Below are positions 1 through 5,378 of a stretch of 5,378 nt of DNA, piece by piece. The notes beneath the pieces are model-generated. The model was not told the origin of the DNA. It did not search any database and saw only the letters and a list, made by a program, of their open reading frames with translations. The translations under genes were made by a program, and so were the position numbers. This DNA comes from Sedimentisphaerales bacterium (lineage in GTDB: Bacteria > Planctomycetota > Phycisphaerae > Sedimentisphaerales > Anaerobacaceae), in contig JAFGTU010000078.1 of NCBI GenBank assembly GCA_016933985.1, positions 1 through 5,378 on the forward strand, given 5' to 3'. How positions within the stretch are numbered: position 1 is the stretch's first letter; each line of letters starts with the position of its first letter.

Positions 1-69
1 CCGCCGATCAAGCGGGATTTACCGGCCGCAACTGACGATACCAACCACAATCAATCATTTCATGCACCC

Positions 70-417
70 TTACCGAAAGGACACGATGCTCCAGGTCAGC
101 ACTATAATGCCCGCACAAACCATAGCCAGTCTGAAAGCAAAGGGCAGCCACCACACCTTTGCTTGATCGGATTCGTAAACACCCGTCATTTTCGCCGACA
201 TGGAATCTGCCTTGCAGATCAGCACGTAGATCACCAAACCTATACAGGCTGTCATTATCGCAAGCGAAATGAACTGTGCAATGGTGTGCATGCCCAATGA
301 TGACTCGCCATAGAAGATGTATGGCAGTGTCGCAACGATTCCAATACCATGATTCACCAGCACATAAATGCCGAGACCAACAAGTATGATCCTTGCCAAT
401 TTATGCAAATCGCTCAT
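70..417 (-). CDS. Small three-helix membrane protein of unknown function
   Basis: I do not recognise the family. The predicted 115-residue product is mostly hydrophobic, with three likely membrane segments at about residues 8-35, 47-68 and 91-111. A short polar loop (about 69-89, containing ADSMSAKM and YESDQAK) joins the last two. There is no cysteine-type lipobox or enzyme motif. The ATG at 417 is chosen because GAGG lies 9 bases upstream; a TTG start five codons earlier is possible in frame but would consume that ribosome binding site. The stop is TAA at 72-70. It is the last gene of a minus-strand run, 45 bases after the larger membrane protein gene, and its helices and loop match the N-terminal two-thirds of that neighbour, so the two look like tandem paralogs. 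Coding is supported by the start signal, the hydrophobic pattern and the paralogy; the function is unknown. Confidence 0.72.
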   Translation of the reverse strand: MSDLHKLARIILVGLGIYVLVNHGIGIVATLPYIFYGESSLGMHTIAQFISLAIMTACIGLVIYVLICKADSMSAKMTGVYESDQAKVWWLPFAFRLAMVCAGIIVLTWSIVSFR

Positions 418-462
418 TTGAAAAGTCCTCAAAGTTTTCTCAAATCTCTTTCCCGTCTATCT

Positions 463-1002
463 CTAGCCTTCCGAAGGCGCAAAGTGGTATTTGTCCATCT
501 GCCATCGCACAAACCGCGGCGCACCTAAGACGAGATATATTCCGAATGCTACTTCAGCCAGATTGACTATCAATCTCAACCAGTGTCGCCCCGGCATATA
601 GAATACGGCGTCAACGTACTTATGGAGTATCATGCTGATAACTATTTTCGGTGCGATCACGATAAATGCAGCCGCTCTGACGAGAACCTCAATCCTGCAT
701 CCAAGAATGAGCAGGCCGCACAAGGCCAGAACCACACGAAATCCGCCCACCGCCGCCATGCTGCTTGCCACATGTGCATCTTCATCTTCGGGCCCAATCA
801 TTCTTTCCATCCAGGCATCCGACCAAAACAACATGCGACAGGCCAGGAAAGATAGAAGCAGAAATATCCCAAAAACATATAGGATCGGCCACCATCCGTC
901 TTTTGGAGAACCCACAAGCCAAAAATAGCTTACGGACTCGATGAAGGTGAAAACACCCAACATCGTAAGGGCCAGCTTCGCTATTAACTGCCATTTAGTC
1001 AT
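463..1002 (-). CDS. Multi-pass membrane protein of unknown function
   Basis: I do not recognise the family. The 179-residue product has about five hydrophobic segments, roughly at residues 8-30, 38-60, 83-101, 103-126 and 142-161. An acidic loop (GPEDEDAH, about 70-77) follows the second segment and a basic/aromatic tail (FVRWQMDKYH) closes the protein. The start is the ATG at 1002, with GAGGG 8 bases upstream. The open frame extends 31 codons further, to about 1095, but that part is cysteine- and arginine-rich, overlaps the end of the upstream gene, and looks non-coding. The first ~100 residues align by eye with the neighbouring 115-residue protein; the extra C-terminal helices are unique to this one. 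It lies 61 bases after the dGTPase-like gene on the same strand, so it is probably co-transcribed. No catalytic motif or transport signature is visible. Confidence 0.75.
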   Translation of the reverse strand: MTKWQLIAKLALTMLGVFTFIESVSYFWLVGSPKDGWWPILYVFGIFLLLSFLACRMLFWSDAWMERMIGPEDEDAHVASSMAAVGGFRVVLALCGLLILGCRIEVLVRAAAFIVIAPKIVISMILHKYVDAVFYMPGRHWLRLIVNLAEVAFGIYLVLGAPRFVRWQMDKYHFAPSEG

Positions 1003-1012
1003 AACAACGTCC

Positions 1013-1026
1013 CTCTTGGCCAAGAG
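1013..1026. repeat. Perfect 14-bp palindrome ahead of a membrane protein gene
   Basis: The sequence CTCTTGGCCAAGAG is identical to its reverse complement. It sits in the 61-base gap between the dGTPase-like gene and the 179-residue membrane protein gene. The GAGGG ribosome binding site of the latter overlaps its edge. As DNA it could bind a dimeric protein; as RNA it could only form a tight hairpin with the central bases unpaired. No function is shown by the sequence and chance is possible. Confidence 0.35.
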
Positions 1027-1063
1027 AAGCTGCACACAGCAAGAACGCCTCAAGCCCGCAAAT

Positions 1064-2221
1064 TCACACCGTTGCCTGCGGCACAGACAACTCAATGTAG
1101 GCGCTTACGGCAAAATTGTCCGTCATCCCGGCAATGAAATCCAACACTATTAAACTGTCAGGGTCCTGATCTCTATACCGGCCCTTCATGTCTTCTGTTA
1201 CGAATTGCTTTAACACTCTGGAGACATTTGTCTTATTGCCATTCTTCGTGAAGCGCCTGGTTAACGTCACAAGTTGCGCCAATTCATCAAACAAGAACCT
1301 GAGAACATACCCGGCTTGCTTCTTATATCTCTCAGCCGCTTCACTGTGGTATATGTGTTCGTCATTAAATGCGATCAACTCGTGCAAGAGATCGGCTTTG
1401 CCATGGCTGATAGAAATGTACTGCTGGCCGGAATTCTCGACCATATCCTCCAAAAACGTCCCAACTATCTCGCCGTTGTTGCCGCCGAGAGCCGCACGAA
1501 TATCCGGGGGTATCTCTGCTGACTTTATCACTTCGGTGGTTATGGCGTCTTCTATATCGCGTCCAACATACACAATCTTGTCAATCAGACGGACTATGCA
1601 TCCCTCAAGCGTTGCCGGGTTTCCGGCGTCCTTTCTTCGTTTGATATTGTCAAGGTCCTTGTCGCCCCTGTGCGGCTTTAGAGTGCGGGTGATCCTGTCT
1701 TCGCCACAATGCGAGACGATGCCGTCTCTAACCTCCCAAGTCAGGTTCAGGCCGGGCGGCTCCCTGTCAAGTTTCGCTATCTTGTCAACCACCCTGAGAC
1801 TATTGATCTCATGAGAGAATTCCGGCACTACGGCATTCAGGGCCTTATCCCCGGCAATGATCTCGGTCAGAATCTTCTCTCCTTCGTGCCCGAAGGGCGC
1901 GTGGCCGATGTCATGACCAAGGCCGATGGCCTCAGCAAGGTCTTCGTTGAGGCCAAGGCTTCGCGCAACCGTCCTTGCAGCAGAAGCAACGTGCAAGACG
2001 TGCTCCATGCGCGTGCAGACATGGTCGTTTCGAGGGAAGAAGAACACCTGGGTCTTGTGGCGCAGCCGCCGGAACGCCTGCGAATAAATGATGCGATGAA
2101 CGTCTCTTTGGAAATCGGTCCGAATTTCGTCGGACCCCAAATCTCCGTGGCGACTGCGTGTTCCTATTGTTGCCCCAGAACCGGGGAAAAGCTCTCGCTC
2201 TGTTCTTCTCGGCTTAGACAT
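1064..2221 (-). CDS. dgt: dGTPase-like HD-domain dNTP triphosphohydrolase
   Basis: Members of this family hydrolyse dGTP or other dNTPs to the deoxynucleoside and tripolyphosphate in the cytoplasm. The 385-residue product has the family's N-terminal signature (FQRDVHRIIYSQAFRRL, about 37-53, then KTQVF). The metal-binding HD residues are present: H74 in RMEHVLHV, H103-D104 in GHDIGHAPFGH, and D214 in LIDKIVYVGRDIEDA. A late FNDEHIY segment (about 285-291) and the C-terminal GMTDNFA (365-371) are also typical. It is shorter than the ~505-residue E. coli enzyme, matching the shorter dGTPase-like branch, so the nucleotide preference cannot be read off. The ATG at 2221 follows GGAG by 5 bases, and the ERELFPGSGATIG stretch before the conserved SR motif fits homologous N-termini, so the 58-base overlap with the upstream gene appears real. 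Likely roles are dNTP pool control or, as for some bacterial dGTPases, anti-phage dNTP depletion; the latter is only inference. Confidence 0.93.
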   Translation of the reverse strand: MSKPRRTERELFPGSGATIGTRSRHGDLGSDEIRTDFQRDVHRIIYSQAFRRLRHKTQVFFFPRNDHVCTRMEHVLHVASAARTVARSLGLNEDLAEAIGLGHDIGHAPFGHEGEKILTEIIAGDKALNAVVPEFSHEINSLRVVDKIAKLDREPPGLNLTWEVRDGIVSHCGEDRITRTLKPHRGDKDLDNIKRRKDAGNPATLEGCIVRLIDKIVYVGRDIEDAITTEVIKSAEIPPDIRAALGGNNGEIVGTFLEDMVENSGQQYISISHGKADLLHELIAFNDEHIYHSEAAERYKKQAGYVLRFLFDELAQLVTLTRRFTKNGNKTNVSRVLKQFVTEDMKGRYRDQDPDSLIVLDFIAGMTDNFAVSAYIELSVPQATV

Positions 2222-2835
2222 GATTTCTCCGCAAACAGTCTGATAAGAATTTCCGTAATATCCTCCGGGCTCCCGCGCCTTCCCAGACAACGGCTAATCG
2301 CCTCTCCCTTCTCATTTGCCGTTTCAAACCTCGACGAAGACGACGCGCGATTTGCCGATTCGGTCTCGGCTATTCTACGGTCGAAAGCCCGCGGAATTTC
2401 TTCGTATGCGCCGACGAATTCAAAATCAGCCAATCCCATCACAAGGGGATTGCAGGTTCCGTGAATTAGGGATCGATCATCGCTCTTGAAGATAACAATC
2501 GTTTTGTCGTGCGACCACGCAATGCCGGCCTCAACCATCGCTCCCTCGTCGGGAACTCGCCCGTTCATATTCAAAAGCAAGCCATCGCAGCGCATTATCT
2601 CAAATACATCAAGAGAGAAGATGGCCAAGTTCAGAATCTTCGTCGCTTCGCCAATAGAAACTCCTCGGTCCATCAGAACAGGCAAGAGAACGGCGAATTT
2701 CAGTCCATCTTCTTGAGGCAAAAAGACTGAATAGCCTCCATCTTTCAGCGCGGATGCGATAGCCGCCATTTCTTCGCGCTCAGCAGGGTTGAACAGCGGG
2801 CCTGCACAATAGACTCTCTGACAAGCTTTTTCCAT
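2164..2835 (-). CDS. Nucleoside 2-deoxyribosyltransferase-like protein with C-terminal extension
   Basis: This family transfers 2-deoxyribose between nucleobases, or hydrolyses (deoxy)nucleosides or nucleoside monophosphates, by a covalent glutamate mechanism in the cytoplasm. In the 223-residue product the N-terminal VYCAGPLFNPAERE (8-21) is the usual first strand and loop, followed by GYSVFLPQEDG (35-44, substrate side). CDGLLLNMNG (83-92) and PDEGAMVEAGIAW (95-107) carry the acidic active-site region, with E102 the probable nucleophile. The KTIVIFKSDDRS strand and NPLVMGL close the fold near residue 140. Family members are usually about 140-170 residues; here some 75 further residues form a Ser/Glu-rich linker and a probable helix (about 190-212). 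The ATG at 2835 has only a modest AAGG 7 bases upstream. It is the first gene of the minus-strand run and overlaps the dGTPase-like gene by 58 bases, consistent with a joint deoxynucleotide role. Exact substrate and transferase versus hydrolase activity are unknown. Confidence 0.87.
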   Translation of the reverse strand: MEKACQRVYCAGPLFNPAEREEMAAIASALKDGGYSVFLPQEDGLKFAVLLPVLMDRGVSIGEATKILNLAIFSLDVFEIMRCDGLLLNMNGRVPDEGAMVEAGIAWSHDKTIVIFKSDDRSLIHGTCNPLVMGLADFEFVGAYEEIPRAFDRRIAETESANRASSSSRFETANEKGEAISRCLGRRGSPEDITEILIRLFAEKSCLSREEQSESFSPVLGQQ

Positions 2836-2889
2836 AATACTGCCTTGCCCGAATAGCTGCGTTTTTCATCTGCATTAGAACGACCTGCG

Positions 2890-2918
2890 ATACTAACCTC
2901 TATCCGGCCACCTTGCAA
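2890..2918 (-). promoter_or_regulatory. Weak candidate sigma70 promoter for the minus-strand group
   Basis: Read on the minus strand, TTGCAA (2918-2913) and TAGTAT (2895-2890) are separated by 17 bases. Each box matches four of six consensus positions. The predicted transcript would start about 45-50 bases upstream of the deoxyribosyltransferase-like start. The -35 box lies inside a 10-bp palindrome, CCTTGCAAGG (2911-2920). The match is weak and based on consensus only. Confidence 0.25.
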
Positions 2919-2958
2919 GGAGAGTGTCTTTGGAATTCTCTGTGCAAGAGTTTTGCAG

Positions 2959-2981
2959 GTTGACATTATCTCCCGGTCAAC
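2959..2981. repeat. Inverted repeat GTTGAC-N11-GTCAAC, possible operator
   Basis: GTTGAC at 2959-2964 and its exact reverse complement GTCAAC at 2976-2981 are separated by 11 bases, so the arm centres are 17 bases apart. That geometry would suit a dimeric DNA-binding protein. The left arm contains most of the candidate -35 box for recR and the right arm reaches the -10 box, so binding here would block that promoter. A six-base arm pair can arise by chance, and no regulator is encoded in the window. Confidence 0.3.
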
Positions 2982-2987
2982 TGTAAA
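2960..2987 (+). promoter_or_regulatory. Candidate sigma70 promoter for recR
   Basis: A perfect TTGACA (2960-2965) is followed after 16 bases by TGTAAA (2982-2987), which matches four of six -10 consensus positions. Transcription would start near 2994, giving a leader of about 48 bases before the recR ATG at 3042. It could also serve the two genes downstream of recR. It rests on consensus matching and position in the divergent gap only. Confidence 0.4.
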
Positions 2988-3041
2988 CTGCGGCTGCCAA
3001 CAGATGACCTGTTCAAGCAAACGAAAAGGCACAAAGACTGT

Positions 3042-3647
3042 ATGGGTACGGCATATACTGAAAGTCTGAACAAGCTGATTGAGGAGTTTGGGAGGCTGCC
3101 TGGGATTGGGCCGAAGAGCGCCGAGCGGCTGGCGTTTTACATTTTGAAGGCCAATTCGGCTGAGGCCCTTGGGCTGGCTGAGGCGATACGGGCCGTTAAG
3201 ACTAATATCAAGCGGTGCAAGATCTGCTGCGGCCTCTCTGAAGGGCCGGTCTGCCAAATCTGTTCGGACGGCCGGCGGGACAAGTCCATTATCTGCGTAG
3301 TCGAGCAGCCCAAGGACCTTATCAGCCTGGAGAAGACCGGGACGTGCAGGTGGGTCTATCACGTTCTTGGCGGGCATATTGCGCCTTTGGACGGAATCGA
3401 GCCGAGCGATCTGACTATCGACAAGCTCGTCGAGCGGGTGCGGGGCGGCGAGACGAGAGAAGTCGTCATGGCGACCAACCCTAACTTAGAGGGCGACGGC
3501 ACAAGCCTTTATATCAGCTCGCTGCTTCGCCCGCTGGGCGTGAAGATCACTCGCCTTGCAAGAGGTCTGCCCTCCGGCTCGACCATCGAATACGCATCCG
3601 GCAAGATACTTACCGACGCGATAACGGGCAGGCAGGAAATGGAATAA
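3042..3647 (+). CDS. recR: Recombination mediator protein RecR
   Basis: RecR works in the cytoplasm with RecO (and RecF) to load RecA onto SSB-coated single-stranded DNA during gap and break repair. The 201-residue length is normal. Domains in order are: the helix-hairpin-helix LPGIGPKSAERLAFYIL (19-35); a four-cysteine zinc finger with C59, C62, C71 and C74; and a Toprim domain starting at ICVVEQPKDLISLEKTG (84-100), with YHVLGGHIAPLDGI (106-119) and ATNPNLEGDGT (144-154). The C-terminal ARGLPSGSTIEYA (173-185) is the conserved Walker-B-like element. All expected motifs are intact. The ATG at 3042 is the only sensible start; the nearest ribosome-binding-like sequence, GAAAAGG, is about 12 bases upstream, longer than usual. 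recR is often beside dnaX and the ybaB-type gene; neither is here. It precedes the oxidoreductase gene by 43 bases on the same strand. Confidence 0.97.
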   Translation: MGTAYTESLNKLIEEFGRLPGIGPKSAERLAFYILKANSAEALGLAEAIRAVKTNIKRCKICCGLSEGPVCQICSDGRRDKSIICVVEQPKDLISLEKTGTCRWVYHVLGGHIAPLDGIEPSDLTIDKLVERVRGGETREVVMATNPNLEGDGTSLYISSLLRPLGVKITRLARGLPSGSTIEYASGKILTDAITGRQEME

Positions 3648-3651
3648 CCCA

Positions 3652-3661
3652 GTCGCGCGAC
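3652..3661. repeat. Ten-base palindrome after recR
   Basis: GTCGCGCGAC lies four bases after the recR stop, within the 43-base gap before the oxidoreductase gene. It is self-complementary but is not followed by a T tract, so it does not look like an intrinsic terminator. It may be chance. Confidence 0.2.
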
Positions 3662-3690
3662 CACATAGAACGACAGGGGGTCGAGATAGT

Positions 3691-4797
3691 ATGGCAAATA
3701 AGGGACCGGTTAAAGTTGGAATAATAGGTTCGCAATTCGAGGCGGATATTCACGCCTGGTCGATTGGGGCGGTGCCGGAAGCAGCCCAGGTCGTAGCGGT
3801 TGCCTCGCCGACGCCGGGCCACGCCGCTGAACTTGCCAGGAGATACGGCATACCCCGCGTCTTCACCGATTACAAAAAGATGCTGGCTGAAGACGATATC
3901 GAGATGGTGACGATCACCGCGCCAAACTACCTGCACGCTCAGATGACAATTGACATCGCCAACGCGGGCAAGCACGTCATTTGCGAAAAGCCCCTTTGCA
4001 TGACGCTCGAAGAGGCCGACGAAATGATCGATACCTGCAAAAGAAAAGGCGTCCTGCTGCTGTATGCCGAGGAGCTATTCTTCACGCCGAAATACGTCAA
4101 GGCCAAGGAAATGGCCGACCAGGGCGCCTTTGGCAAGGTCTATATGGTCAAGCAGAGCGAGAAGCATTTCGGCCCGCACGCGCCGTGGTTCTGGGACGTC
4201 GAAAAGAGCGGCGGCGGGGTATTTATGGACATGGGCTGCCACGGCATCGCTTTTTGTTACTGGTTTTTAGGCCGACCCCAAATCAAGAACGTCTATTGCC
4301 AGATGAACACCTACGTCCACGCCGATAAGACCCGAGGCGAGGACAATTCCGTCTGCATTATTGAGTTCGCCGGCGGTGCGGTGGGGCTTATCGAAGATAG
4401 CTGGGCCCGCCGAGGCGGCATGGAGGATCGGATCGAGGTCTATGGCGAAGGCGGAGTCACCTACGCCGACCTGCACATGGGCAATGCCCTGCCGACGTAC
4501 AGCGAGACGGGTTACGGCTATGCCGTGGAAAAGGCGCCTTCCACGAAAGGCTGGACGTATCCGGTCTTCGAGGAGCTATGGAACTACGGCTTCGCGCAGG
4601 AGATGCGTCACTTCGCCAGATGCGTCCGCGGCAAAGAGGAGCCGCAGGCGACCGGCGAAGACGGCAGAATTGTGCAGGAAGTGCTCTACGCCGGCTACCA
4701 ATCCGCAGGGACAGGGCGAAAGGTCGAGTTGCCCTTCCGGGCTGAAGGAGTCAAGACGCCTATCGAATTGTGGCTCAAGGGCAAGGCGCAAGAATGA
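3691..4797 (+). CDS. Gfo/Idh/MocA-family NAD(P)-dependent oxidoreductase
   Basis: Proteins of this family oxidise or reduce hydroxyl groups on sugars, sugar acids, inositols and similar compounds using NAD(P) in the cytoplasm. The 368-residue product has an N-terminal Rossmann fold beginning VKVGIIGSQFEADIH (7-21), with the glycines of the dinucleotide loop at 10 and 13. TAPNYLHAQMTIDIANAGKH (76-95) follows, then the hallmark EKP (99-101), where K100 is the expected catalytic lysine. The C-terminal sheet domain has GGGVFMDMGCHG (174-185); D180 and H184 are spaced like the catalytic Asp and His of inositol dehydrogenase. Length is typical and nothing is missing. The ATG at 3691 has AGGGGG 10 bases upstream. 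It is 43 bases after recR and 28 bases before an MttB-type methyltransferase gene, so a shared catabolic substrate with the latter is likely. There is no secretion signal at the N-terminus. The substrate cannot be deduced. Confidence 0.93.
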   Translation: MANKGPVKVGIIGSQFEADIHAWSIGAVPEAAQVVAVASPTPGHAAELARRYGIPRVFTDYKKMLAEDDIEMVTITAPNYLHAQMTIDIANAGKHVICEKPLCMTLEEADEMIDTCKRKGVLLLYAEELFFTPKYVKAKEMADQGAFGKVYMVKQSEKHFGPHAPWFWDVEKSGGGVFMDMGCHGIAFCYWFLGRPQIKNVYCQMNTYVHADKTRGEDNSVCIIEFAGGAVGLIEDSWARRGGMEDRIEVYGEGGVTYADLHMGNALPTYSETGYGYAVEKAPSTKGWTYPVFEELWNYGFAQEMRHFARCVRGKEEPQATGEDGRIVQEVLYAGYQSAGTGRKVELPFRAEGVKTPIELWLKGKAQE

Positions 4798-4825
4798 ATC
4801 GAGGGTCGGCGGGCAGAGTAACACT

Positions 4826-5378
4826 ATGGCAAGAATAAGCGTAGAGGTGCTGTCCGAGAAAGAGATACAAACCATCCACGACGGCACGATGAAGATACTG
4901 CGCGATACCGGCGTGATGGTGCATCACGACGAAGCGCTGTGTCTCCTTGTTCGGGCCGGGGCTAAGGTGGATAAGGATAGCAGGATTGCCCGCCTGCCGG
5001 AGAAACTGGTGCGCGAGAGTATCGAGCAGGCGACCAAGAAGTACATGCTCTACGGCAGGGACCCGGAGCGGACGGCCAGGTTCGGCTACGGCGACCTTGT
5101 GCTGATGAGCAGCCCCGGCCAGTATAGCTGGATCGATACCGATACAGGCCTGCGCCGCCCCGCCACGATACAGGATGCGCGACAAGCGATAAGGCTTTGC
5201 GATGCGCTGGGCAACATCACCATAGTAGGTTCGATGGCTCAGCCCGAGGATGTATCGGAGGCCTGGCGCGATGTATTTCTCACCGGCGAGCTTGTAAAAG
5301 GCACTACCAAGCCGACACGCTGCTGGGTCAAAAACGGCAGGACGGCGAAATACATTCTGGAGATATACCGCGCCGTCG
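4826..5378 (+). CDS. MttB-family (trimethylamine methyltransferase-like) protein, N-terminal part
   Basis: The gene runs off the right edge; about 184 residues of an expected ~470-500 are visible. The family (COG5598) transfers a methyl group from a quaternary or tertiary amine to a cobalamin-bound corrinoid protein. The visible part has the usual N-terminus: LSEKEIQTIHDGTMKILRDTG (9-29), AGAKVDKDSRIARLPEKLV (44-62) and MLYGRDPERT (74-83). These are followed by TGLRRPATIQDARQAIRLCD (107-126), ALGNITIVGSMAQPEDV (127-143) and the start of the barrel. The ATG at 4826 is the first start after the oxidoreductase stop, 28 bases away; upstream purines are weak as a ribosome binding site. No in-frame TAG occurs in the visible part, but the pyrrolysine position of true MttB lies further downstream, so pyrrolysine-dependent and non-pyrrolysine (MtgB-like betaine) types cannot be separated here. 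Substrate is unknown. Confidence 0.9.
   Translation, partial: MARISVEVLSEKEIQTIHDGTMKILRDTGVMVHHDEALCLLVRAGAKVDKDSRIARLPEKLVRESIEQATKKYMLYGRDPERTARFGYGDLVLMSSPGQYSWIDTDTGLRRPATIQDARQAIRLCDALGNITIVGSMAQPEDVSEAWRDVFLTGELVKGTTKPTRCWVKNGRTAKYILEIYRAV

Noticed and set aside
1..50. Minus-strand frame open to the left edge, starting TTG at 50 and containing AAGKS
   Set aside because: Too short, no ribosome binding site, and the residues do not make a complete P-loop; nothing callable before position 70.
1003..1095. Upstream extension of the 179-residue membrane protein
   Set aside because: The extension is Cys/Arg-rich, overlaps the end of the dGTPase-like gene, and the ATG at 1002 has a much better ribosome binding site.
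1188..1814. Plus-strand open frame of 208 codons opposite the dGTPase-like gene
   Set aside because: Serine/arginine-rich translation with no motif; antisense to a gene with intact catalytic residues.
1709..2464. Long plus-strand open frame (251 codons) opposite the dGTPase and deoxyribosyltransferase genes
   Set aside because: It is antisense to two genes with clear family motifs, has no recognisable domain, and is a composition-driven shadow.
2930..2986. An 18-codon plus-strand reading frame starting with TTG behind a strong AAGGAG
   Set aside because: Rare start codon, very short, and it overlaps the candidate recR promoter, so it would not be on that transcript; the AAGGAG is probably chance.
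2745..3377. Minus-strand open frame of 210 codons spanning the divergent region and the first half of recR
   Set aside because: Overlaps the well-supported recR and the start of the deoxyribosyltransferase-like gene; translation shows no domain.
3648..3690. Possible terminator between recR and the oxidoreductase gene
   Set aside because: The palindrome GTCGCGCGAC and a 4-bp stem near 3671-3683 are not followed by a T tract.
4775..5185. Minus-strand open frame of 136 codons opposite the methyltransferase gene
   Set aside because: Antisense shadow of a gene with clear MttB-family sequence on the plus strand.

Overview
The window looks like ordinary bacterial chromosome with dense, intron-free genes. 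It holds seven protein-coding genes arranged as two divergent groups around a roughly 206-base intergenic region (2836-3041). No rRNA, tRNA, CRISPR array, transposase or other mobile element was seen. A corrinoid-type (MttB-like) methyltransferase next to a Gfo/Idh/MocA sugar oxidoreductase, together with small multi-membrane proteins of unknown family, resembles genomes of Planctomycetes, particularly Phycisphaerae/Sedimentisphaerales. That assignment is an inference from gene content and general style, not from a marker gene.

Left group, minus strand, read from 2835 down to 70. It runs nucleoside 2-deoxyribosyltransferase-like protein, then a dGTPase-like HD phosphohydrolase, then a 179-residue membrane protein, then a 115-residue membrane protein. 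The first two genes overlap by 58 bases and the later gaps are only 61 and 45 bases, so one transcript is likely. The two enzymes both act on deoxynucleosides or deoxynucleotides, which suggests a nucleotide-pool salvage or clean-up role. The two membrane proteins look like paralogs of each other and have no recognised function.

Right group, plus strand, from 3042 to the window edge. It runs recR (recombination mediator), then a Gfo/Idh/MocA-family NAD(P)-dependent oxidoreductase, then the N-terminal ~184 residues of a trimethylamine methyltransferase (MttB) superfamily protein cut by the window end. The gaps are 43 and 28 bases. The oxidoreductase and methyltransferase probably form a catabolic pair; recR may simply be upstream of them.

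The divergent region contains a plausible sigma70-type promoter for recR whose -35 element lies in an inverted repeat, and a weaker candidate promoter for the left group. The right-hand genes look richer in G+C (about 60% in sampled lines) than the left-hand genes (about 45-53% in sampled lines). The dGTPase/deoxyribosyltransferase/paralogous membrane protein cluster is the least conventional part of the window. Nothing in the sequence proves a new system.
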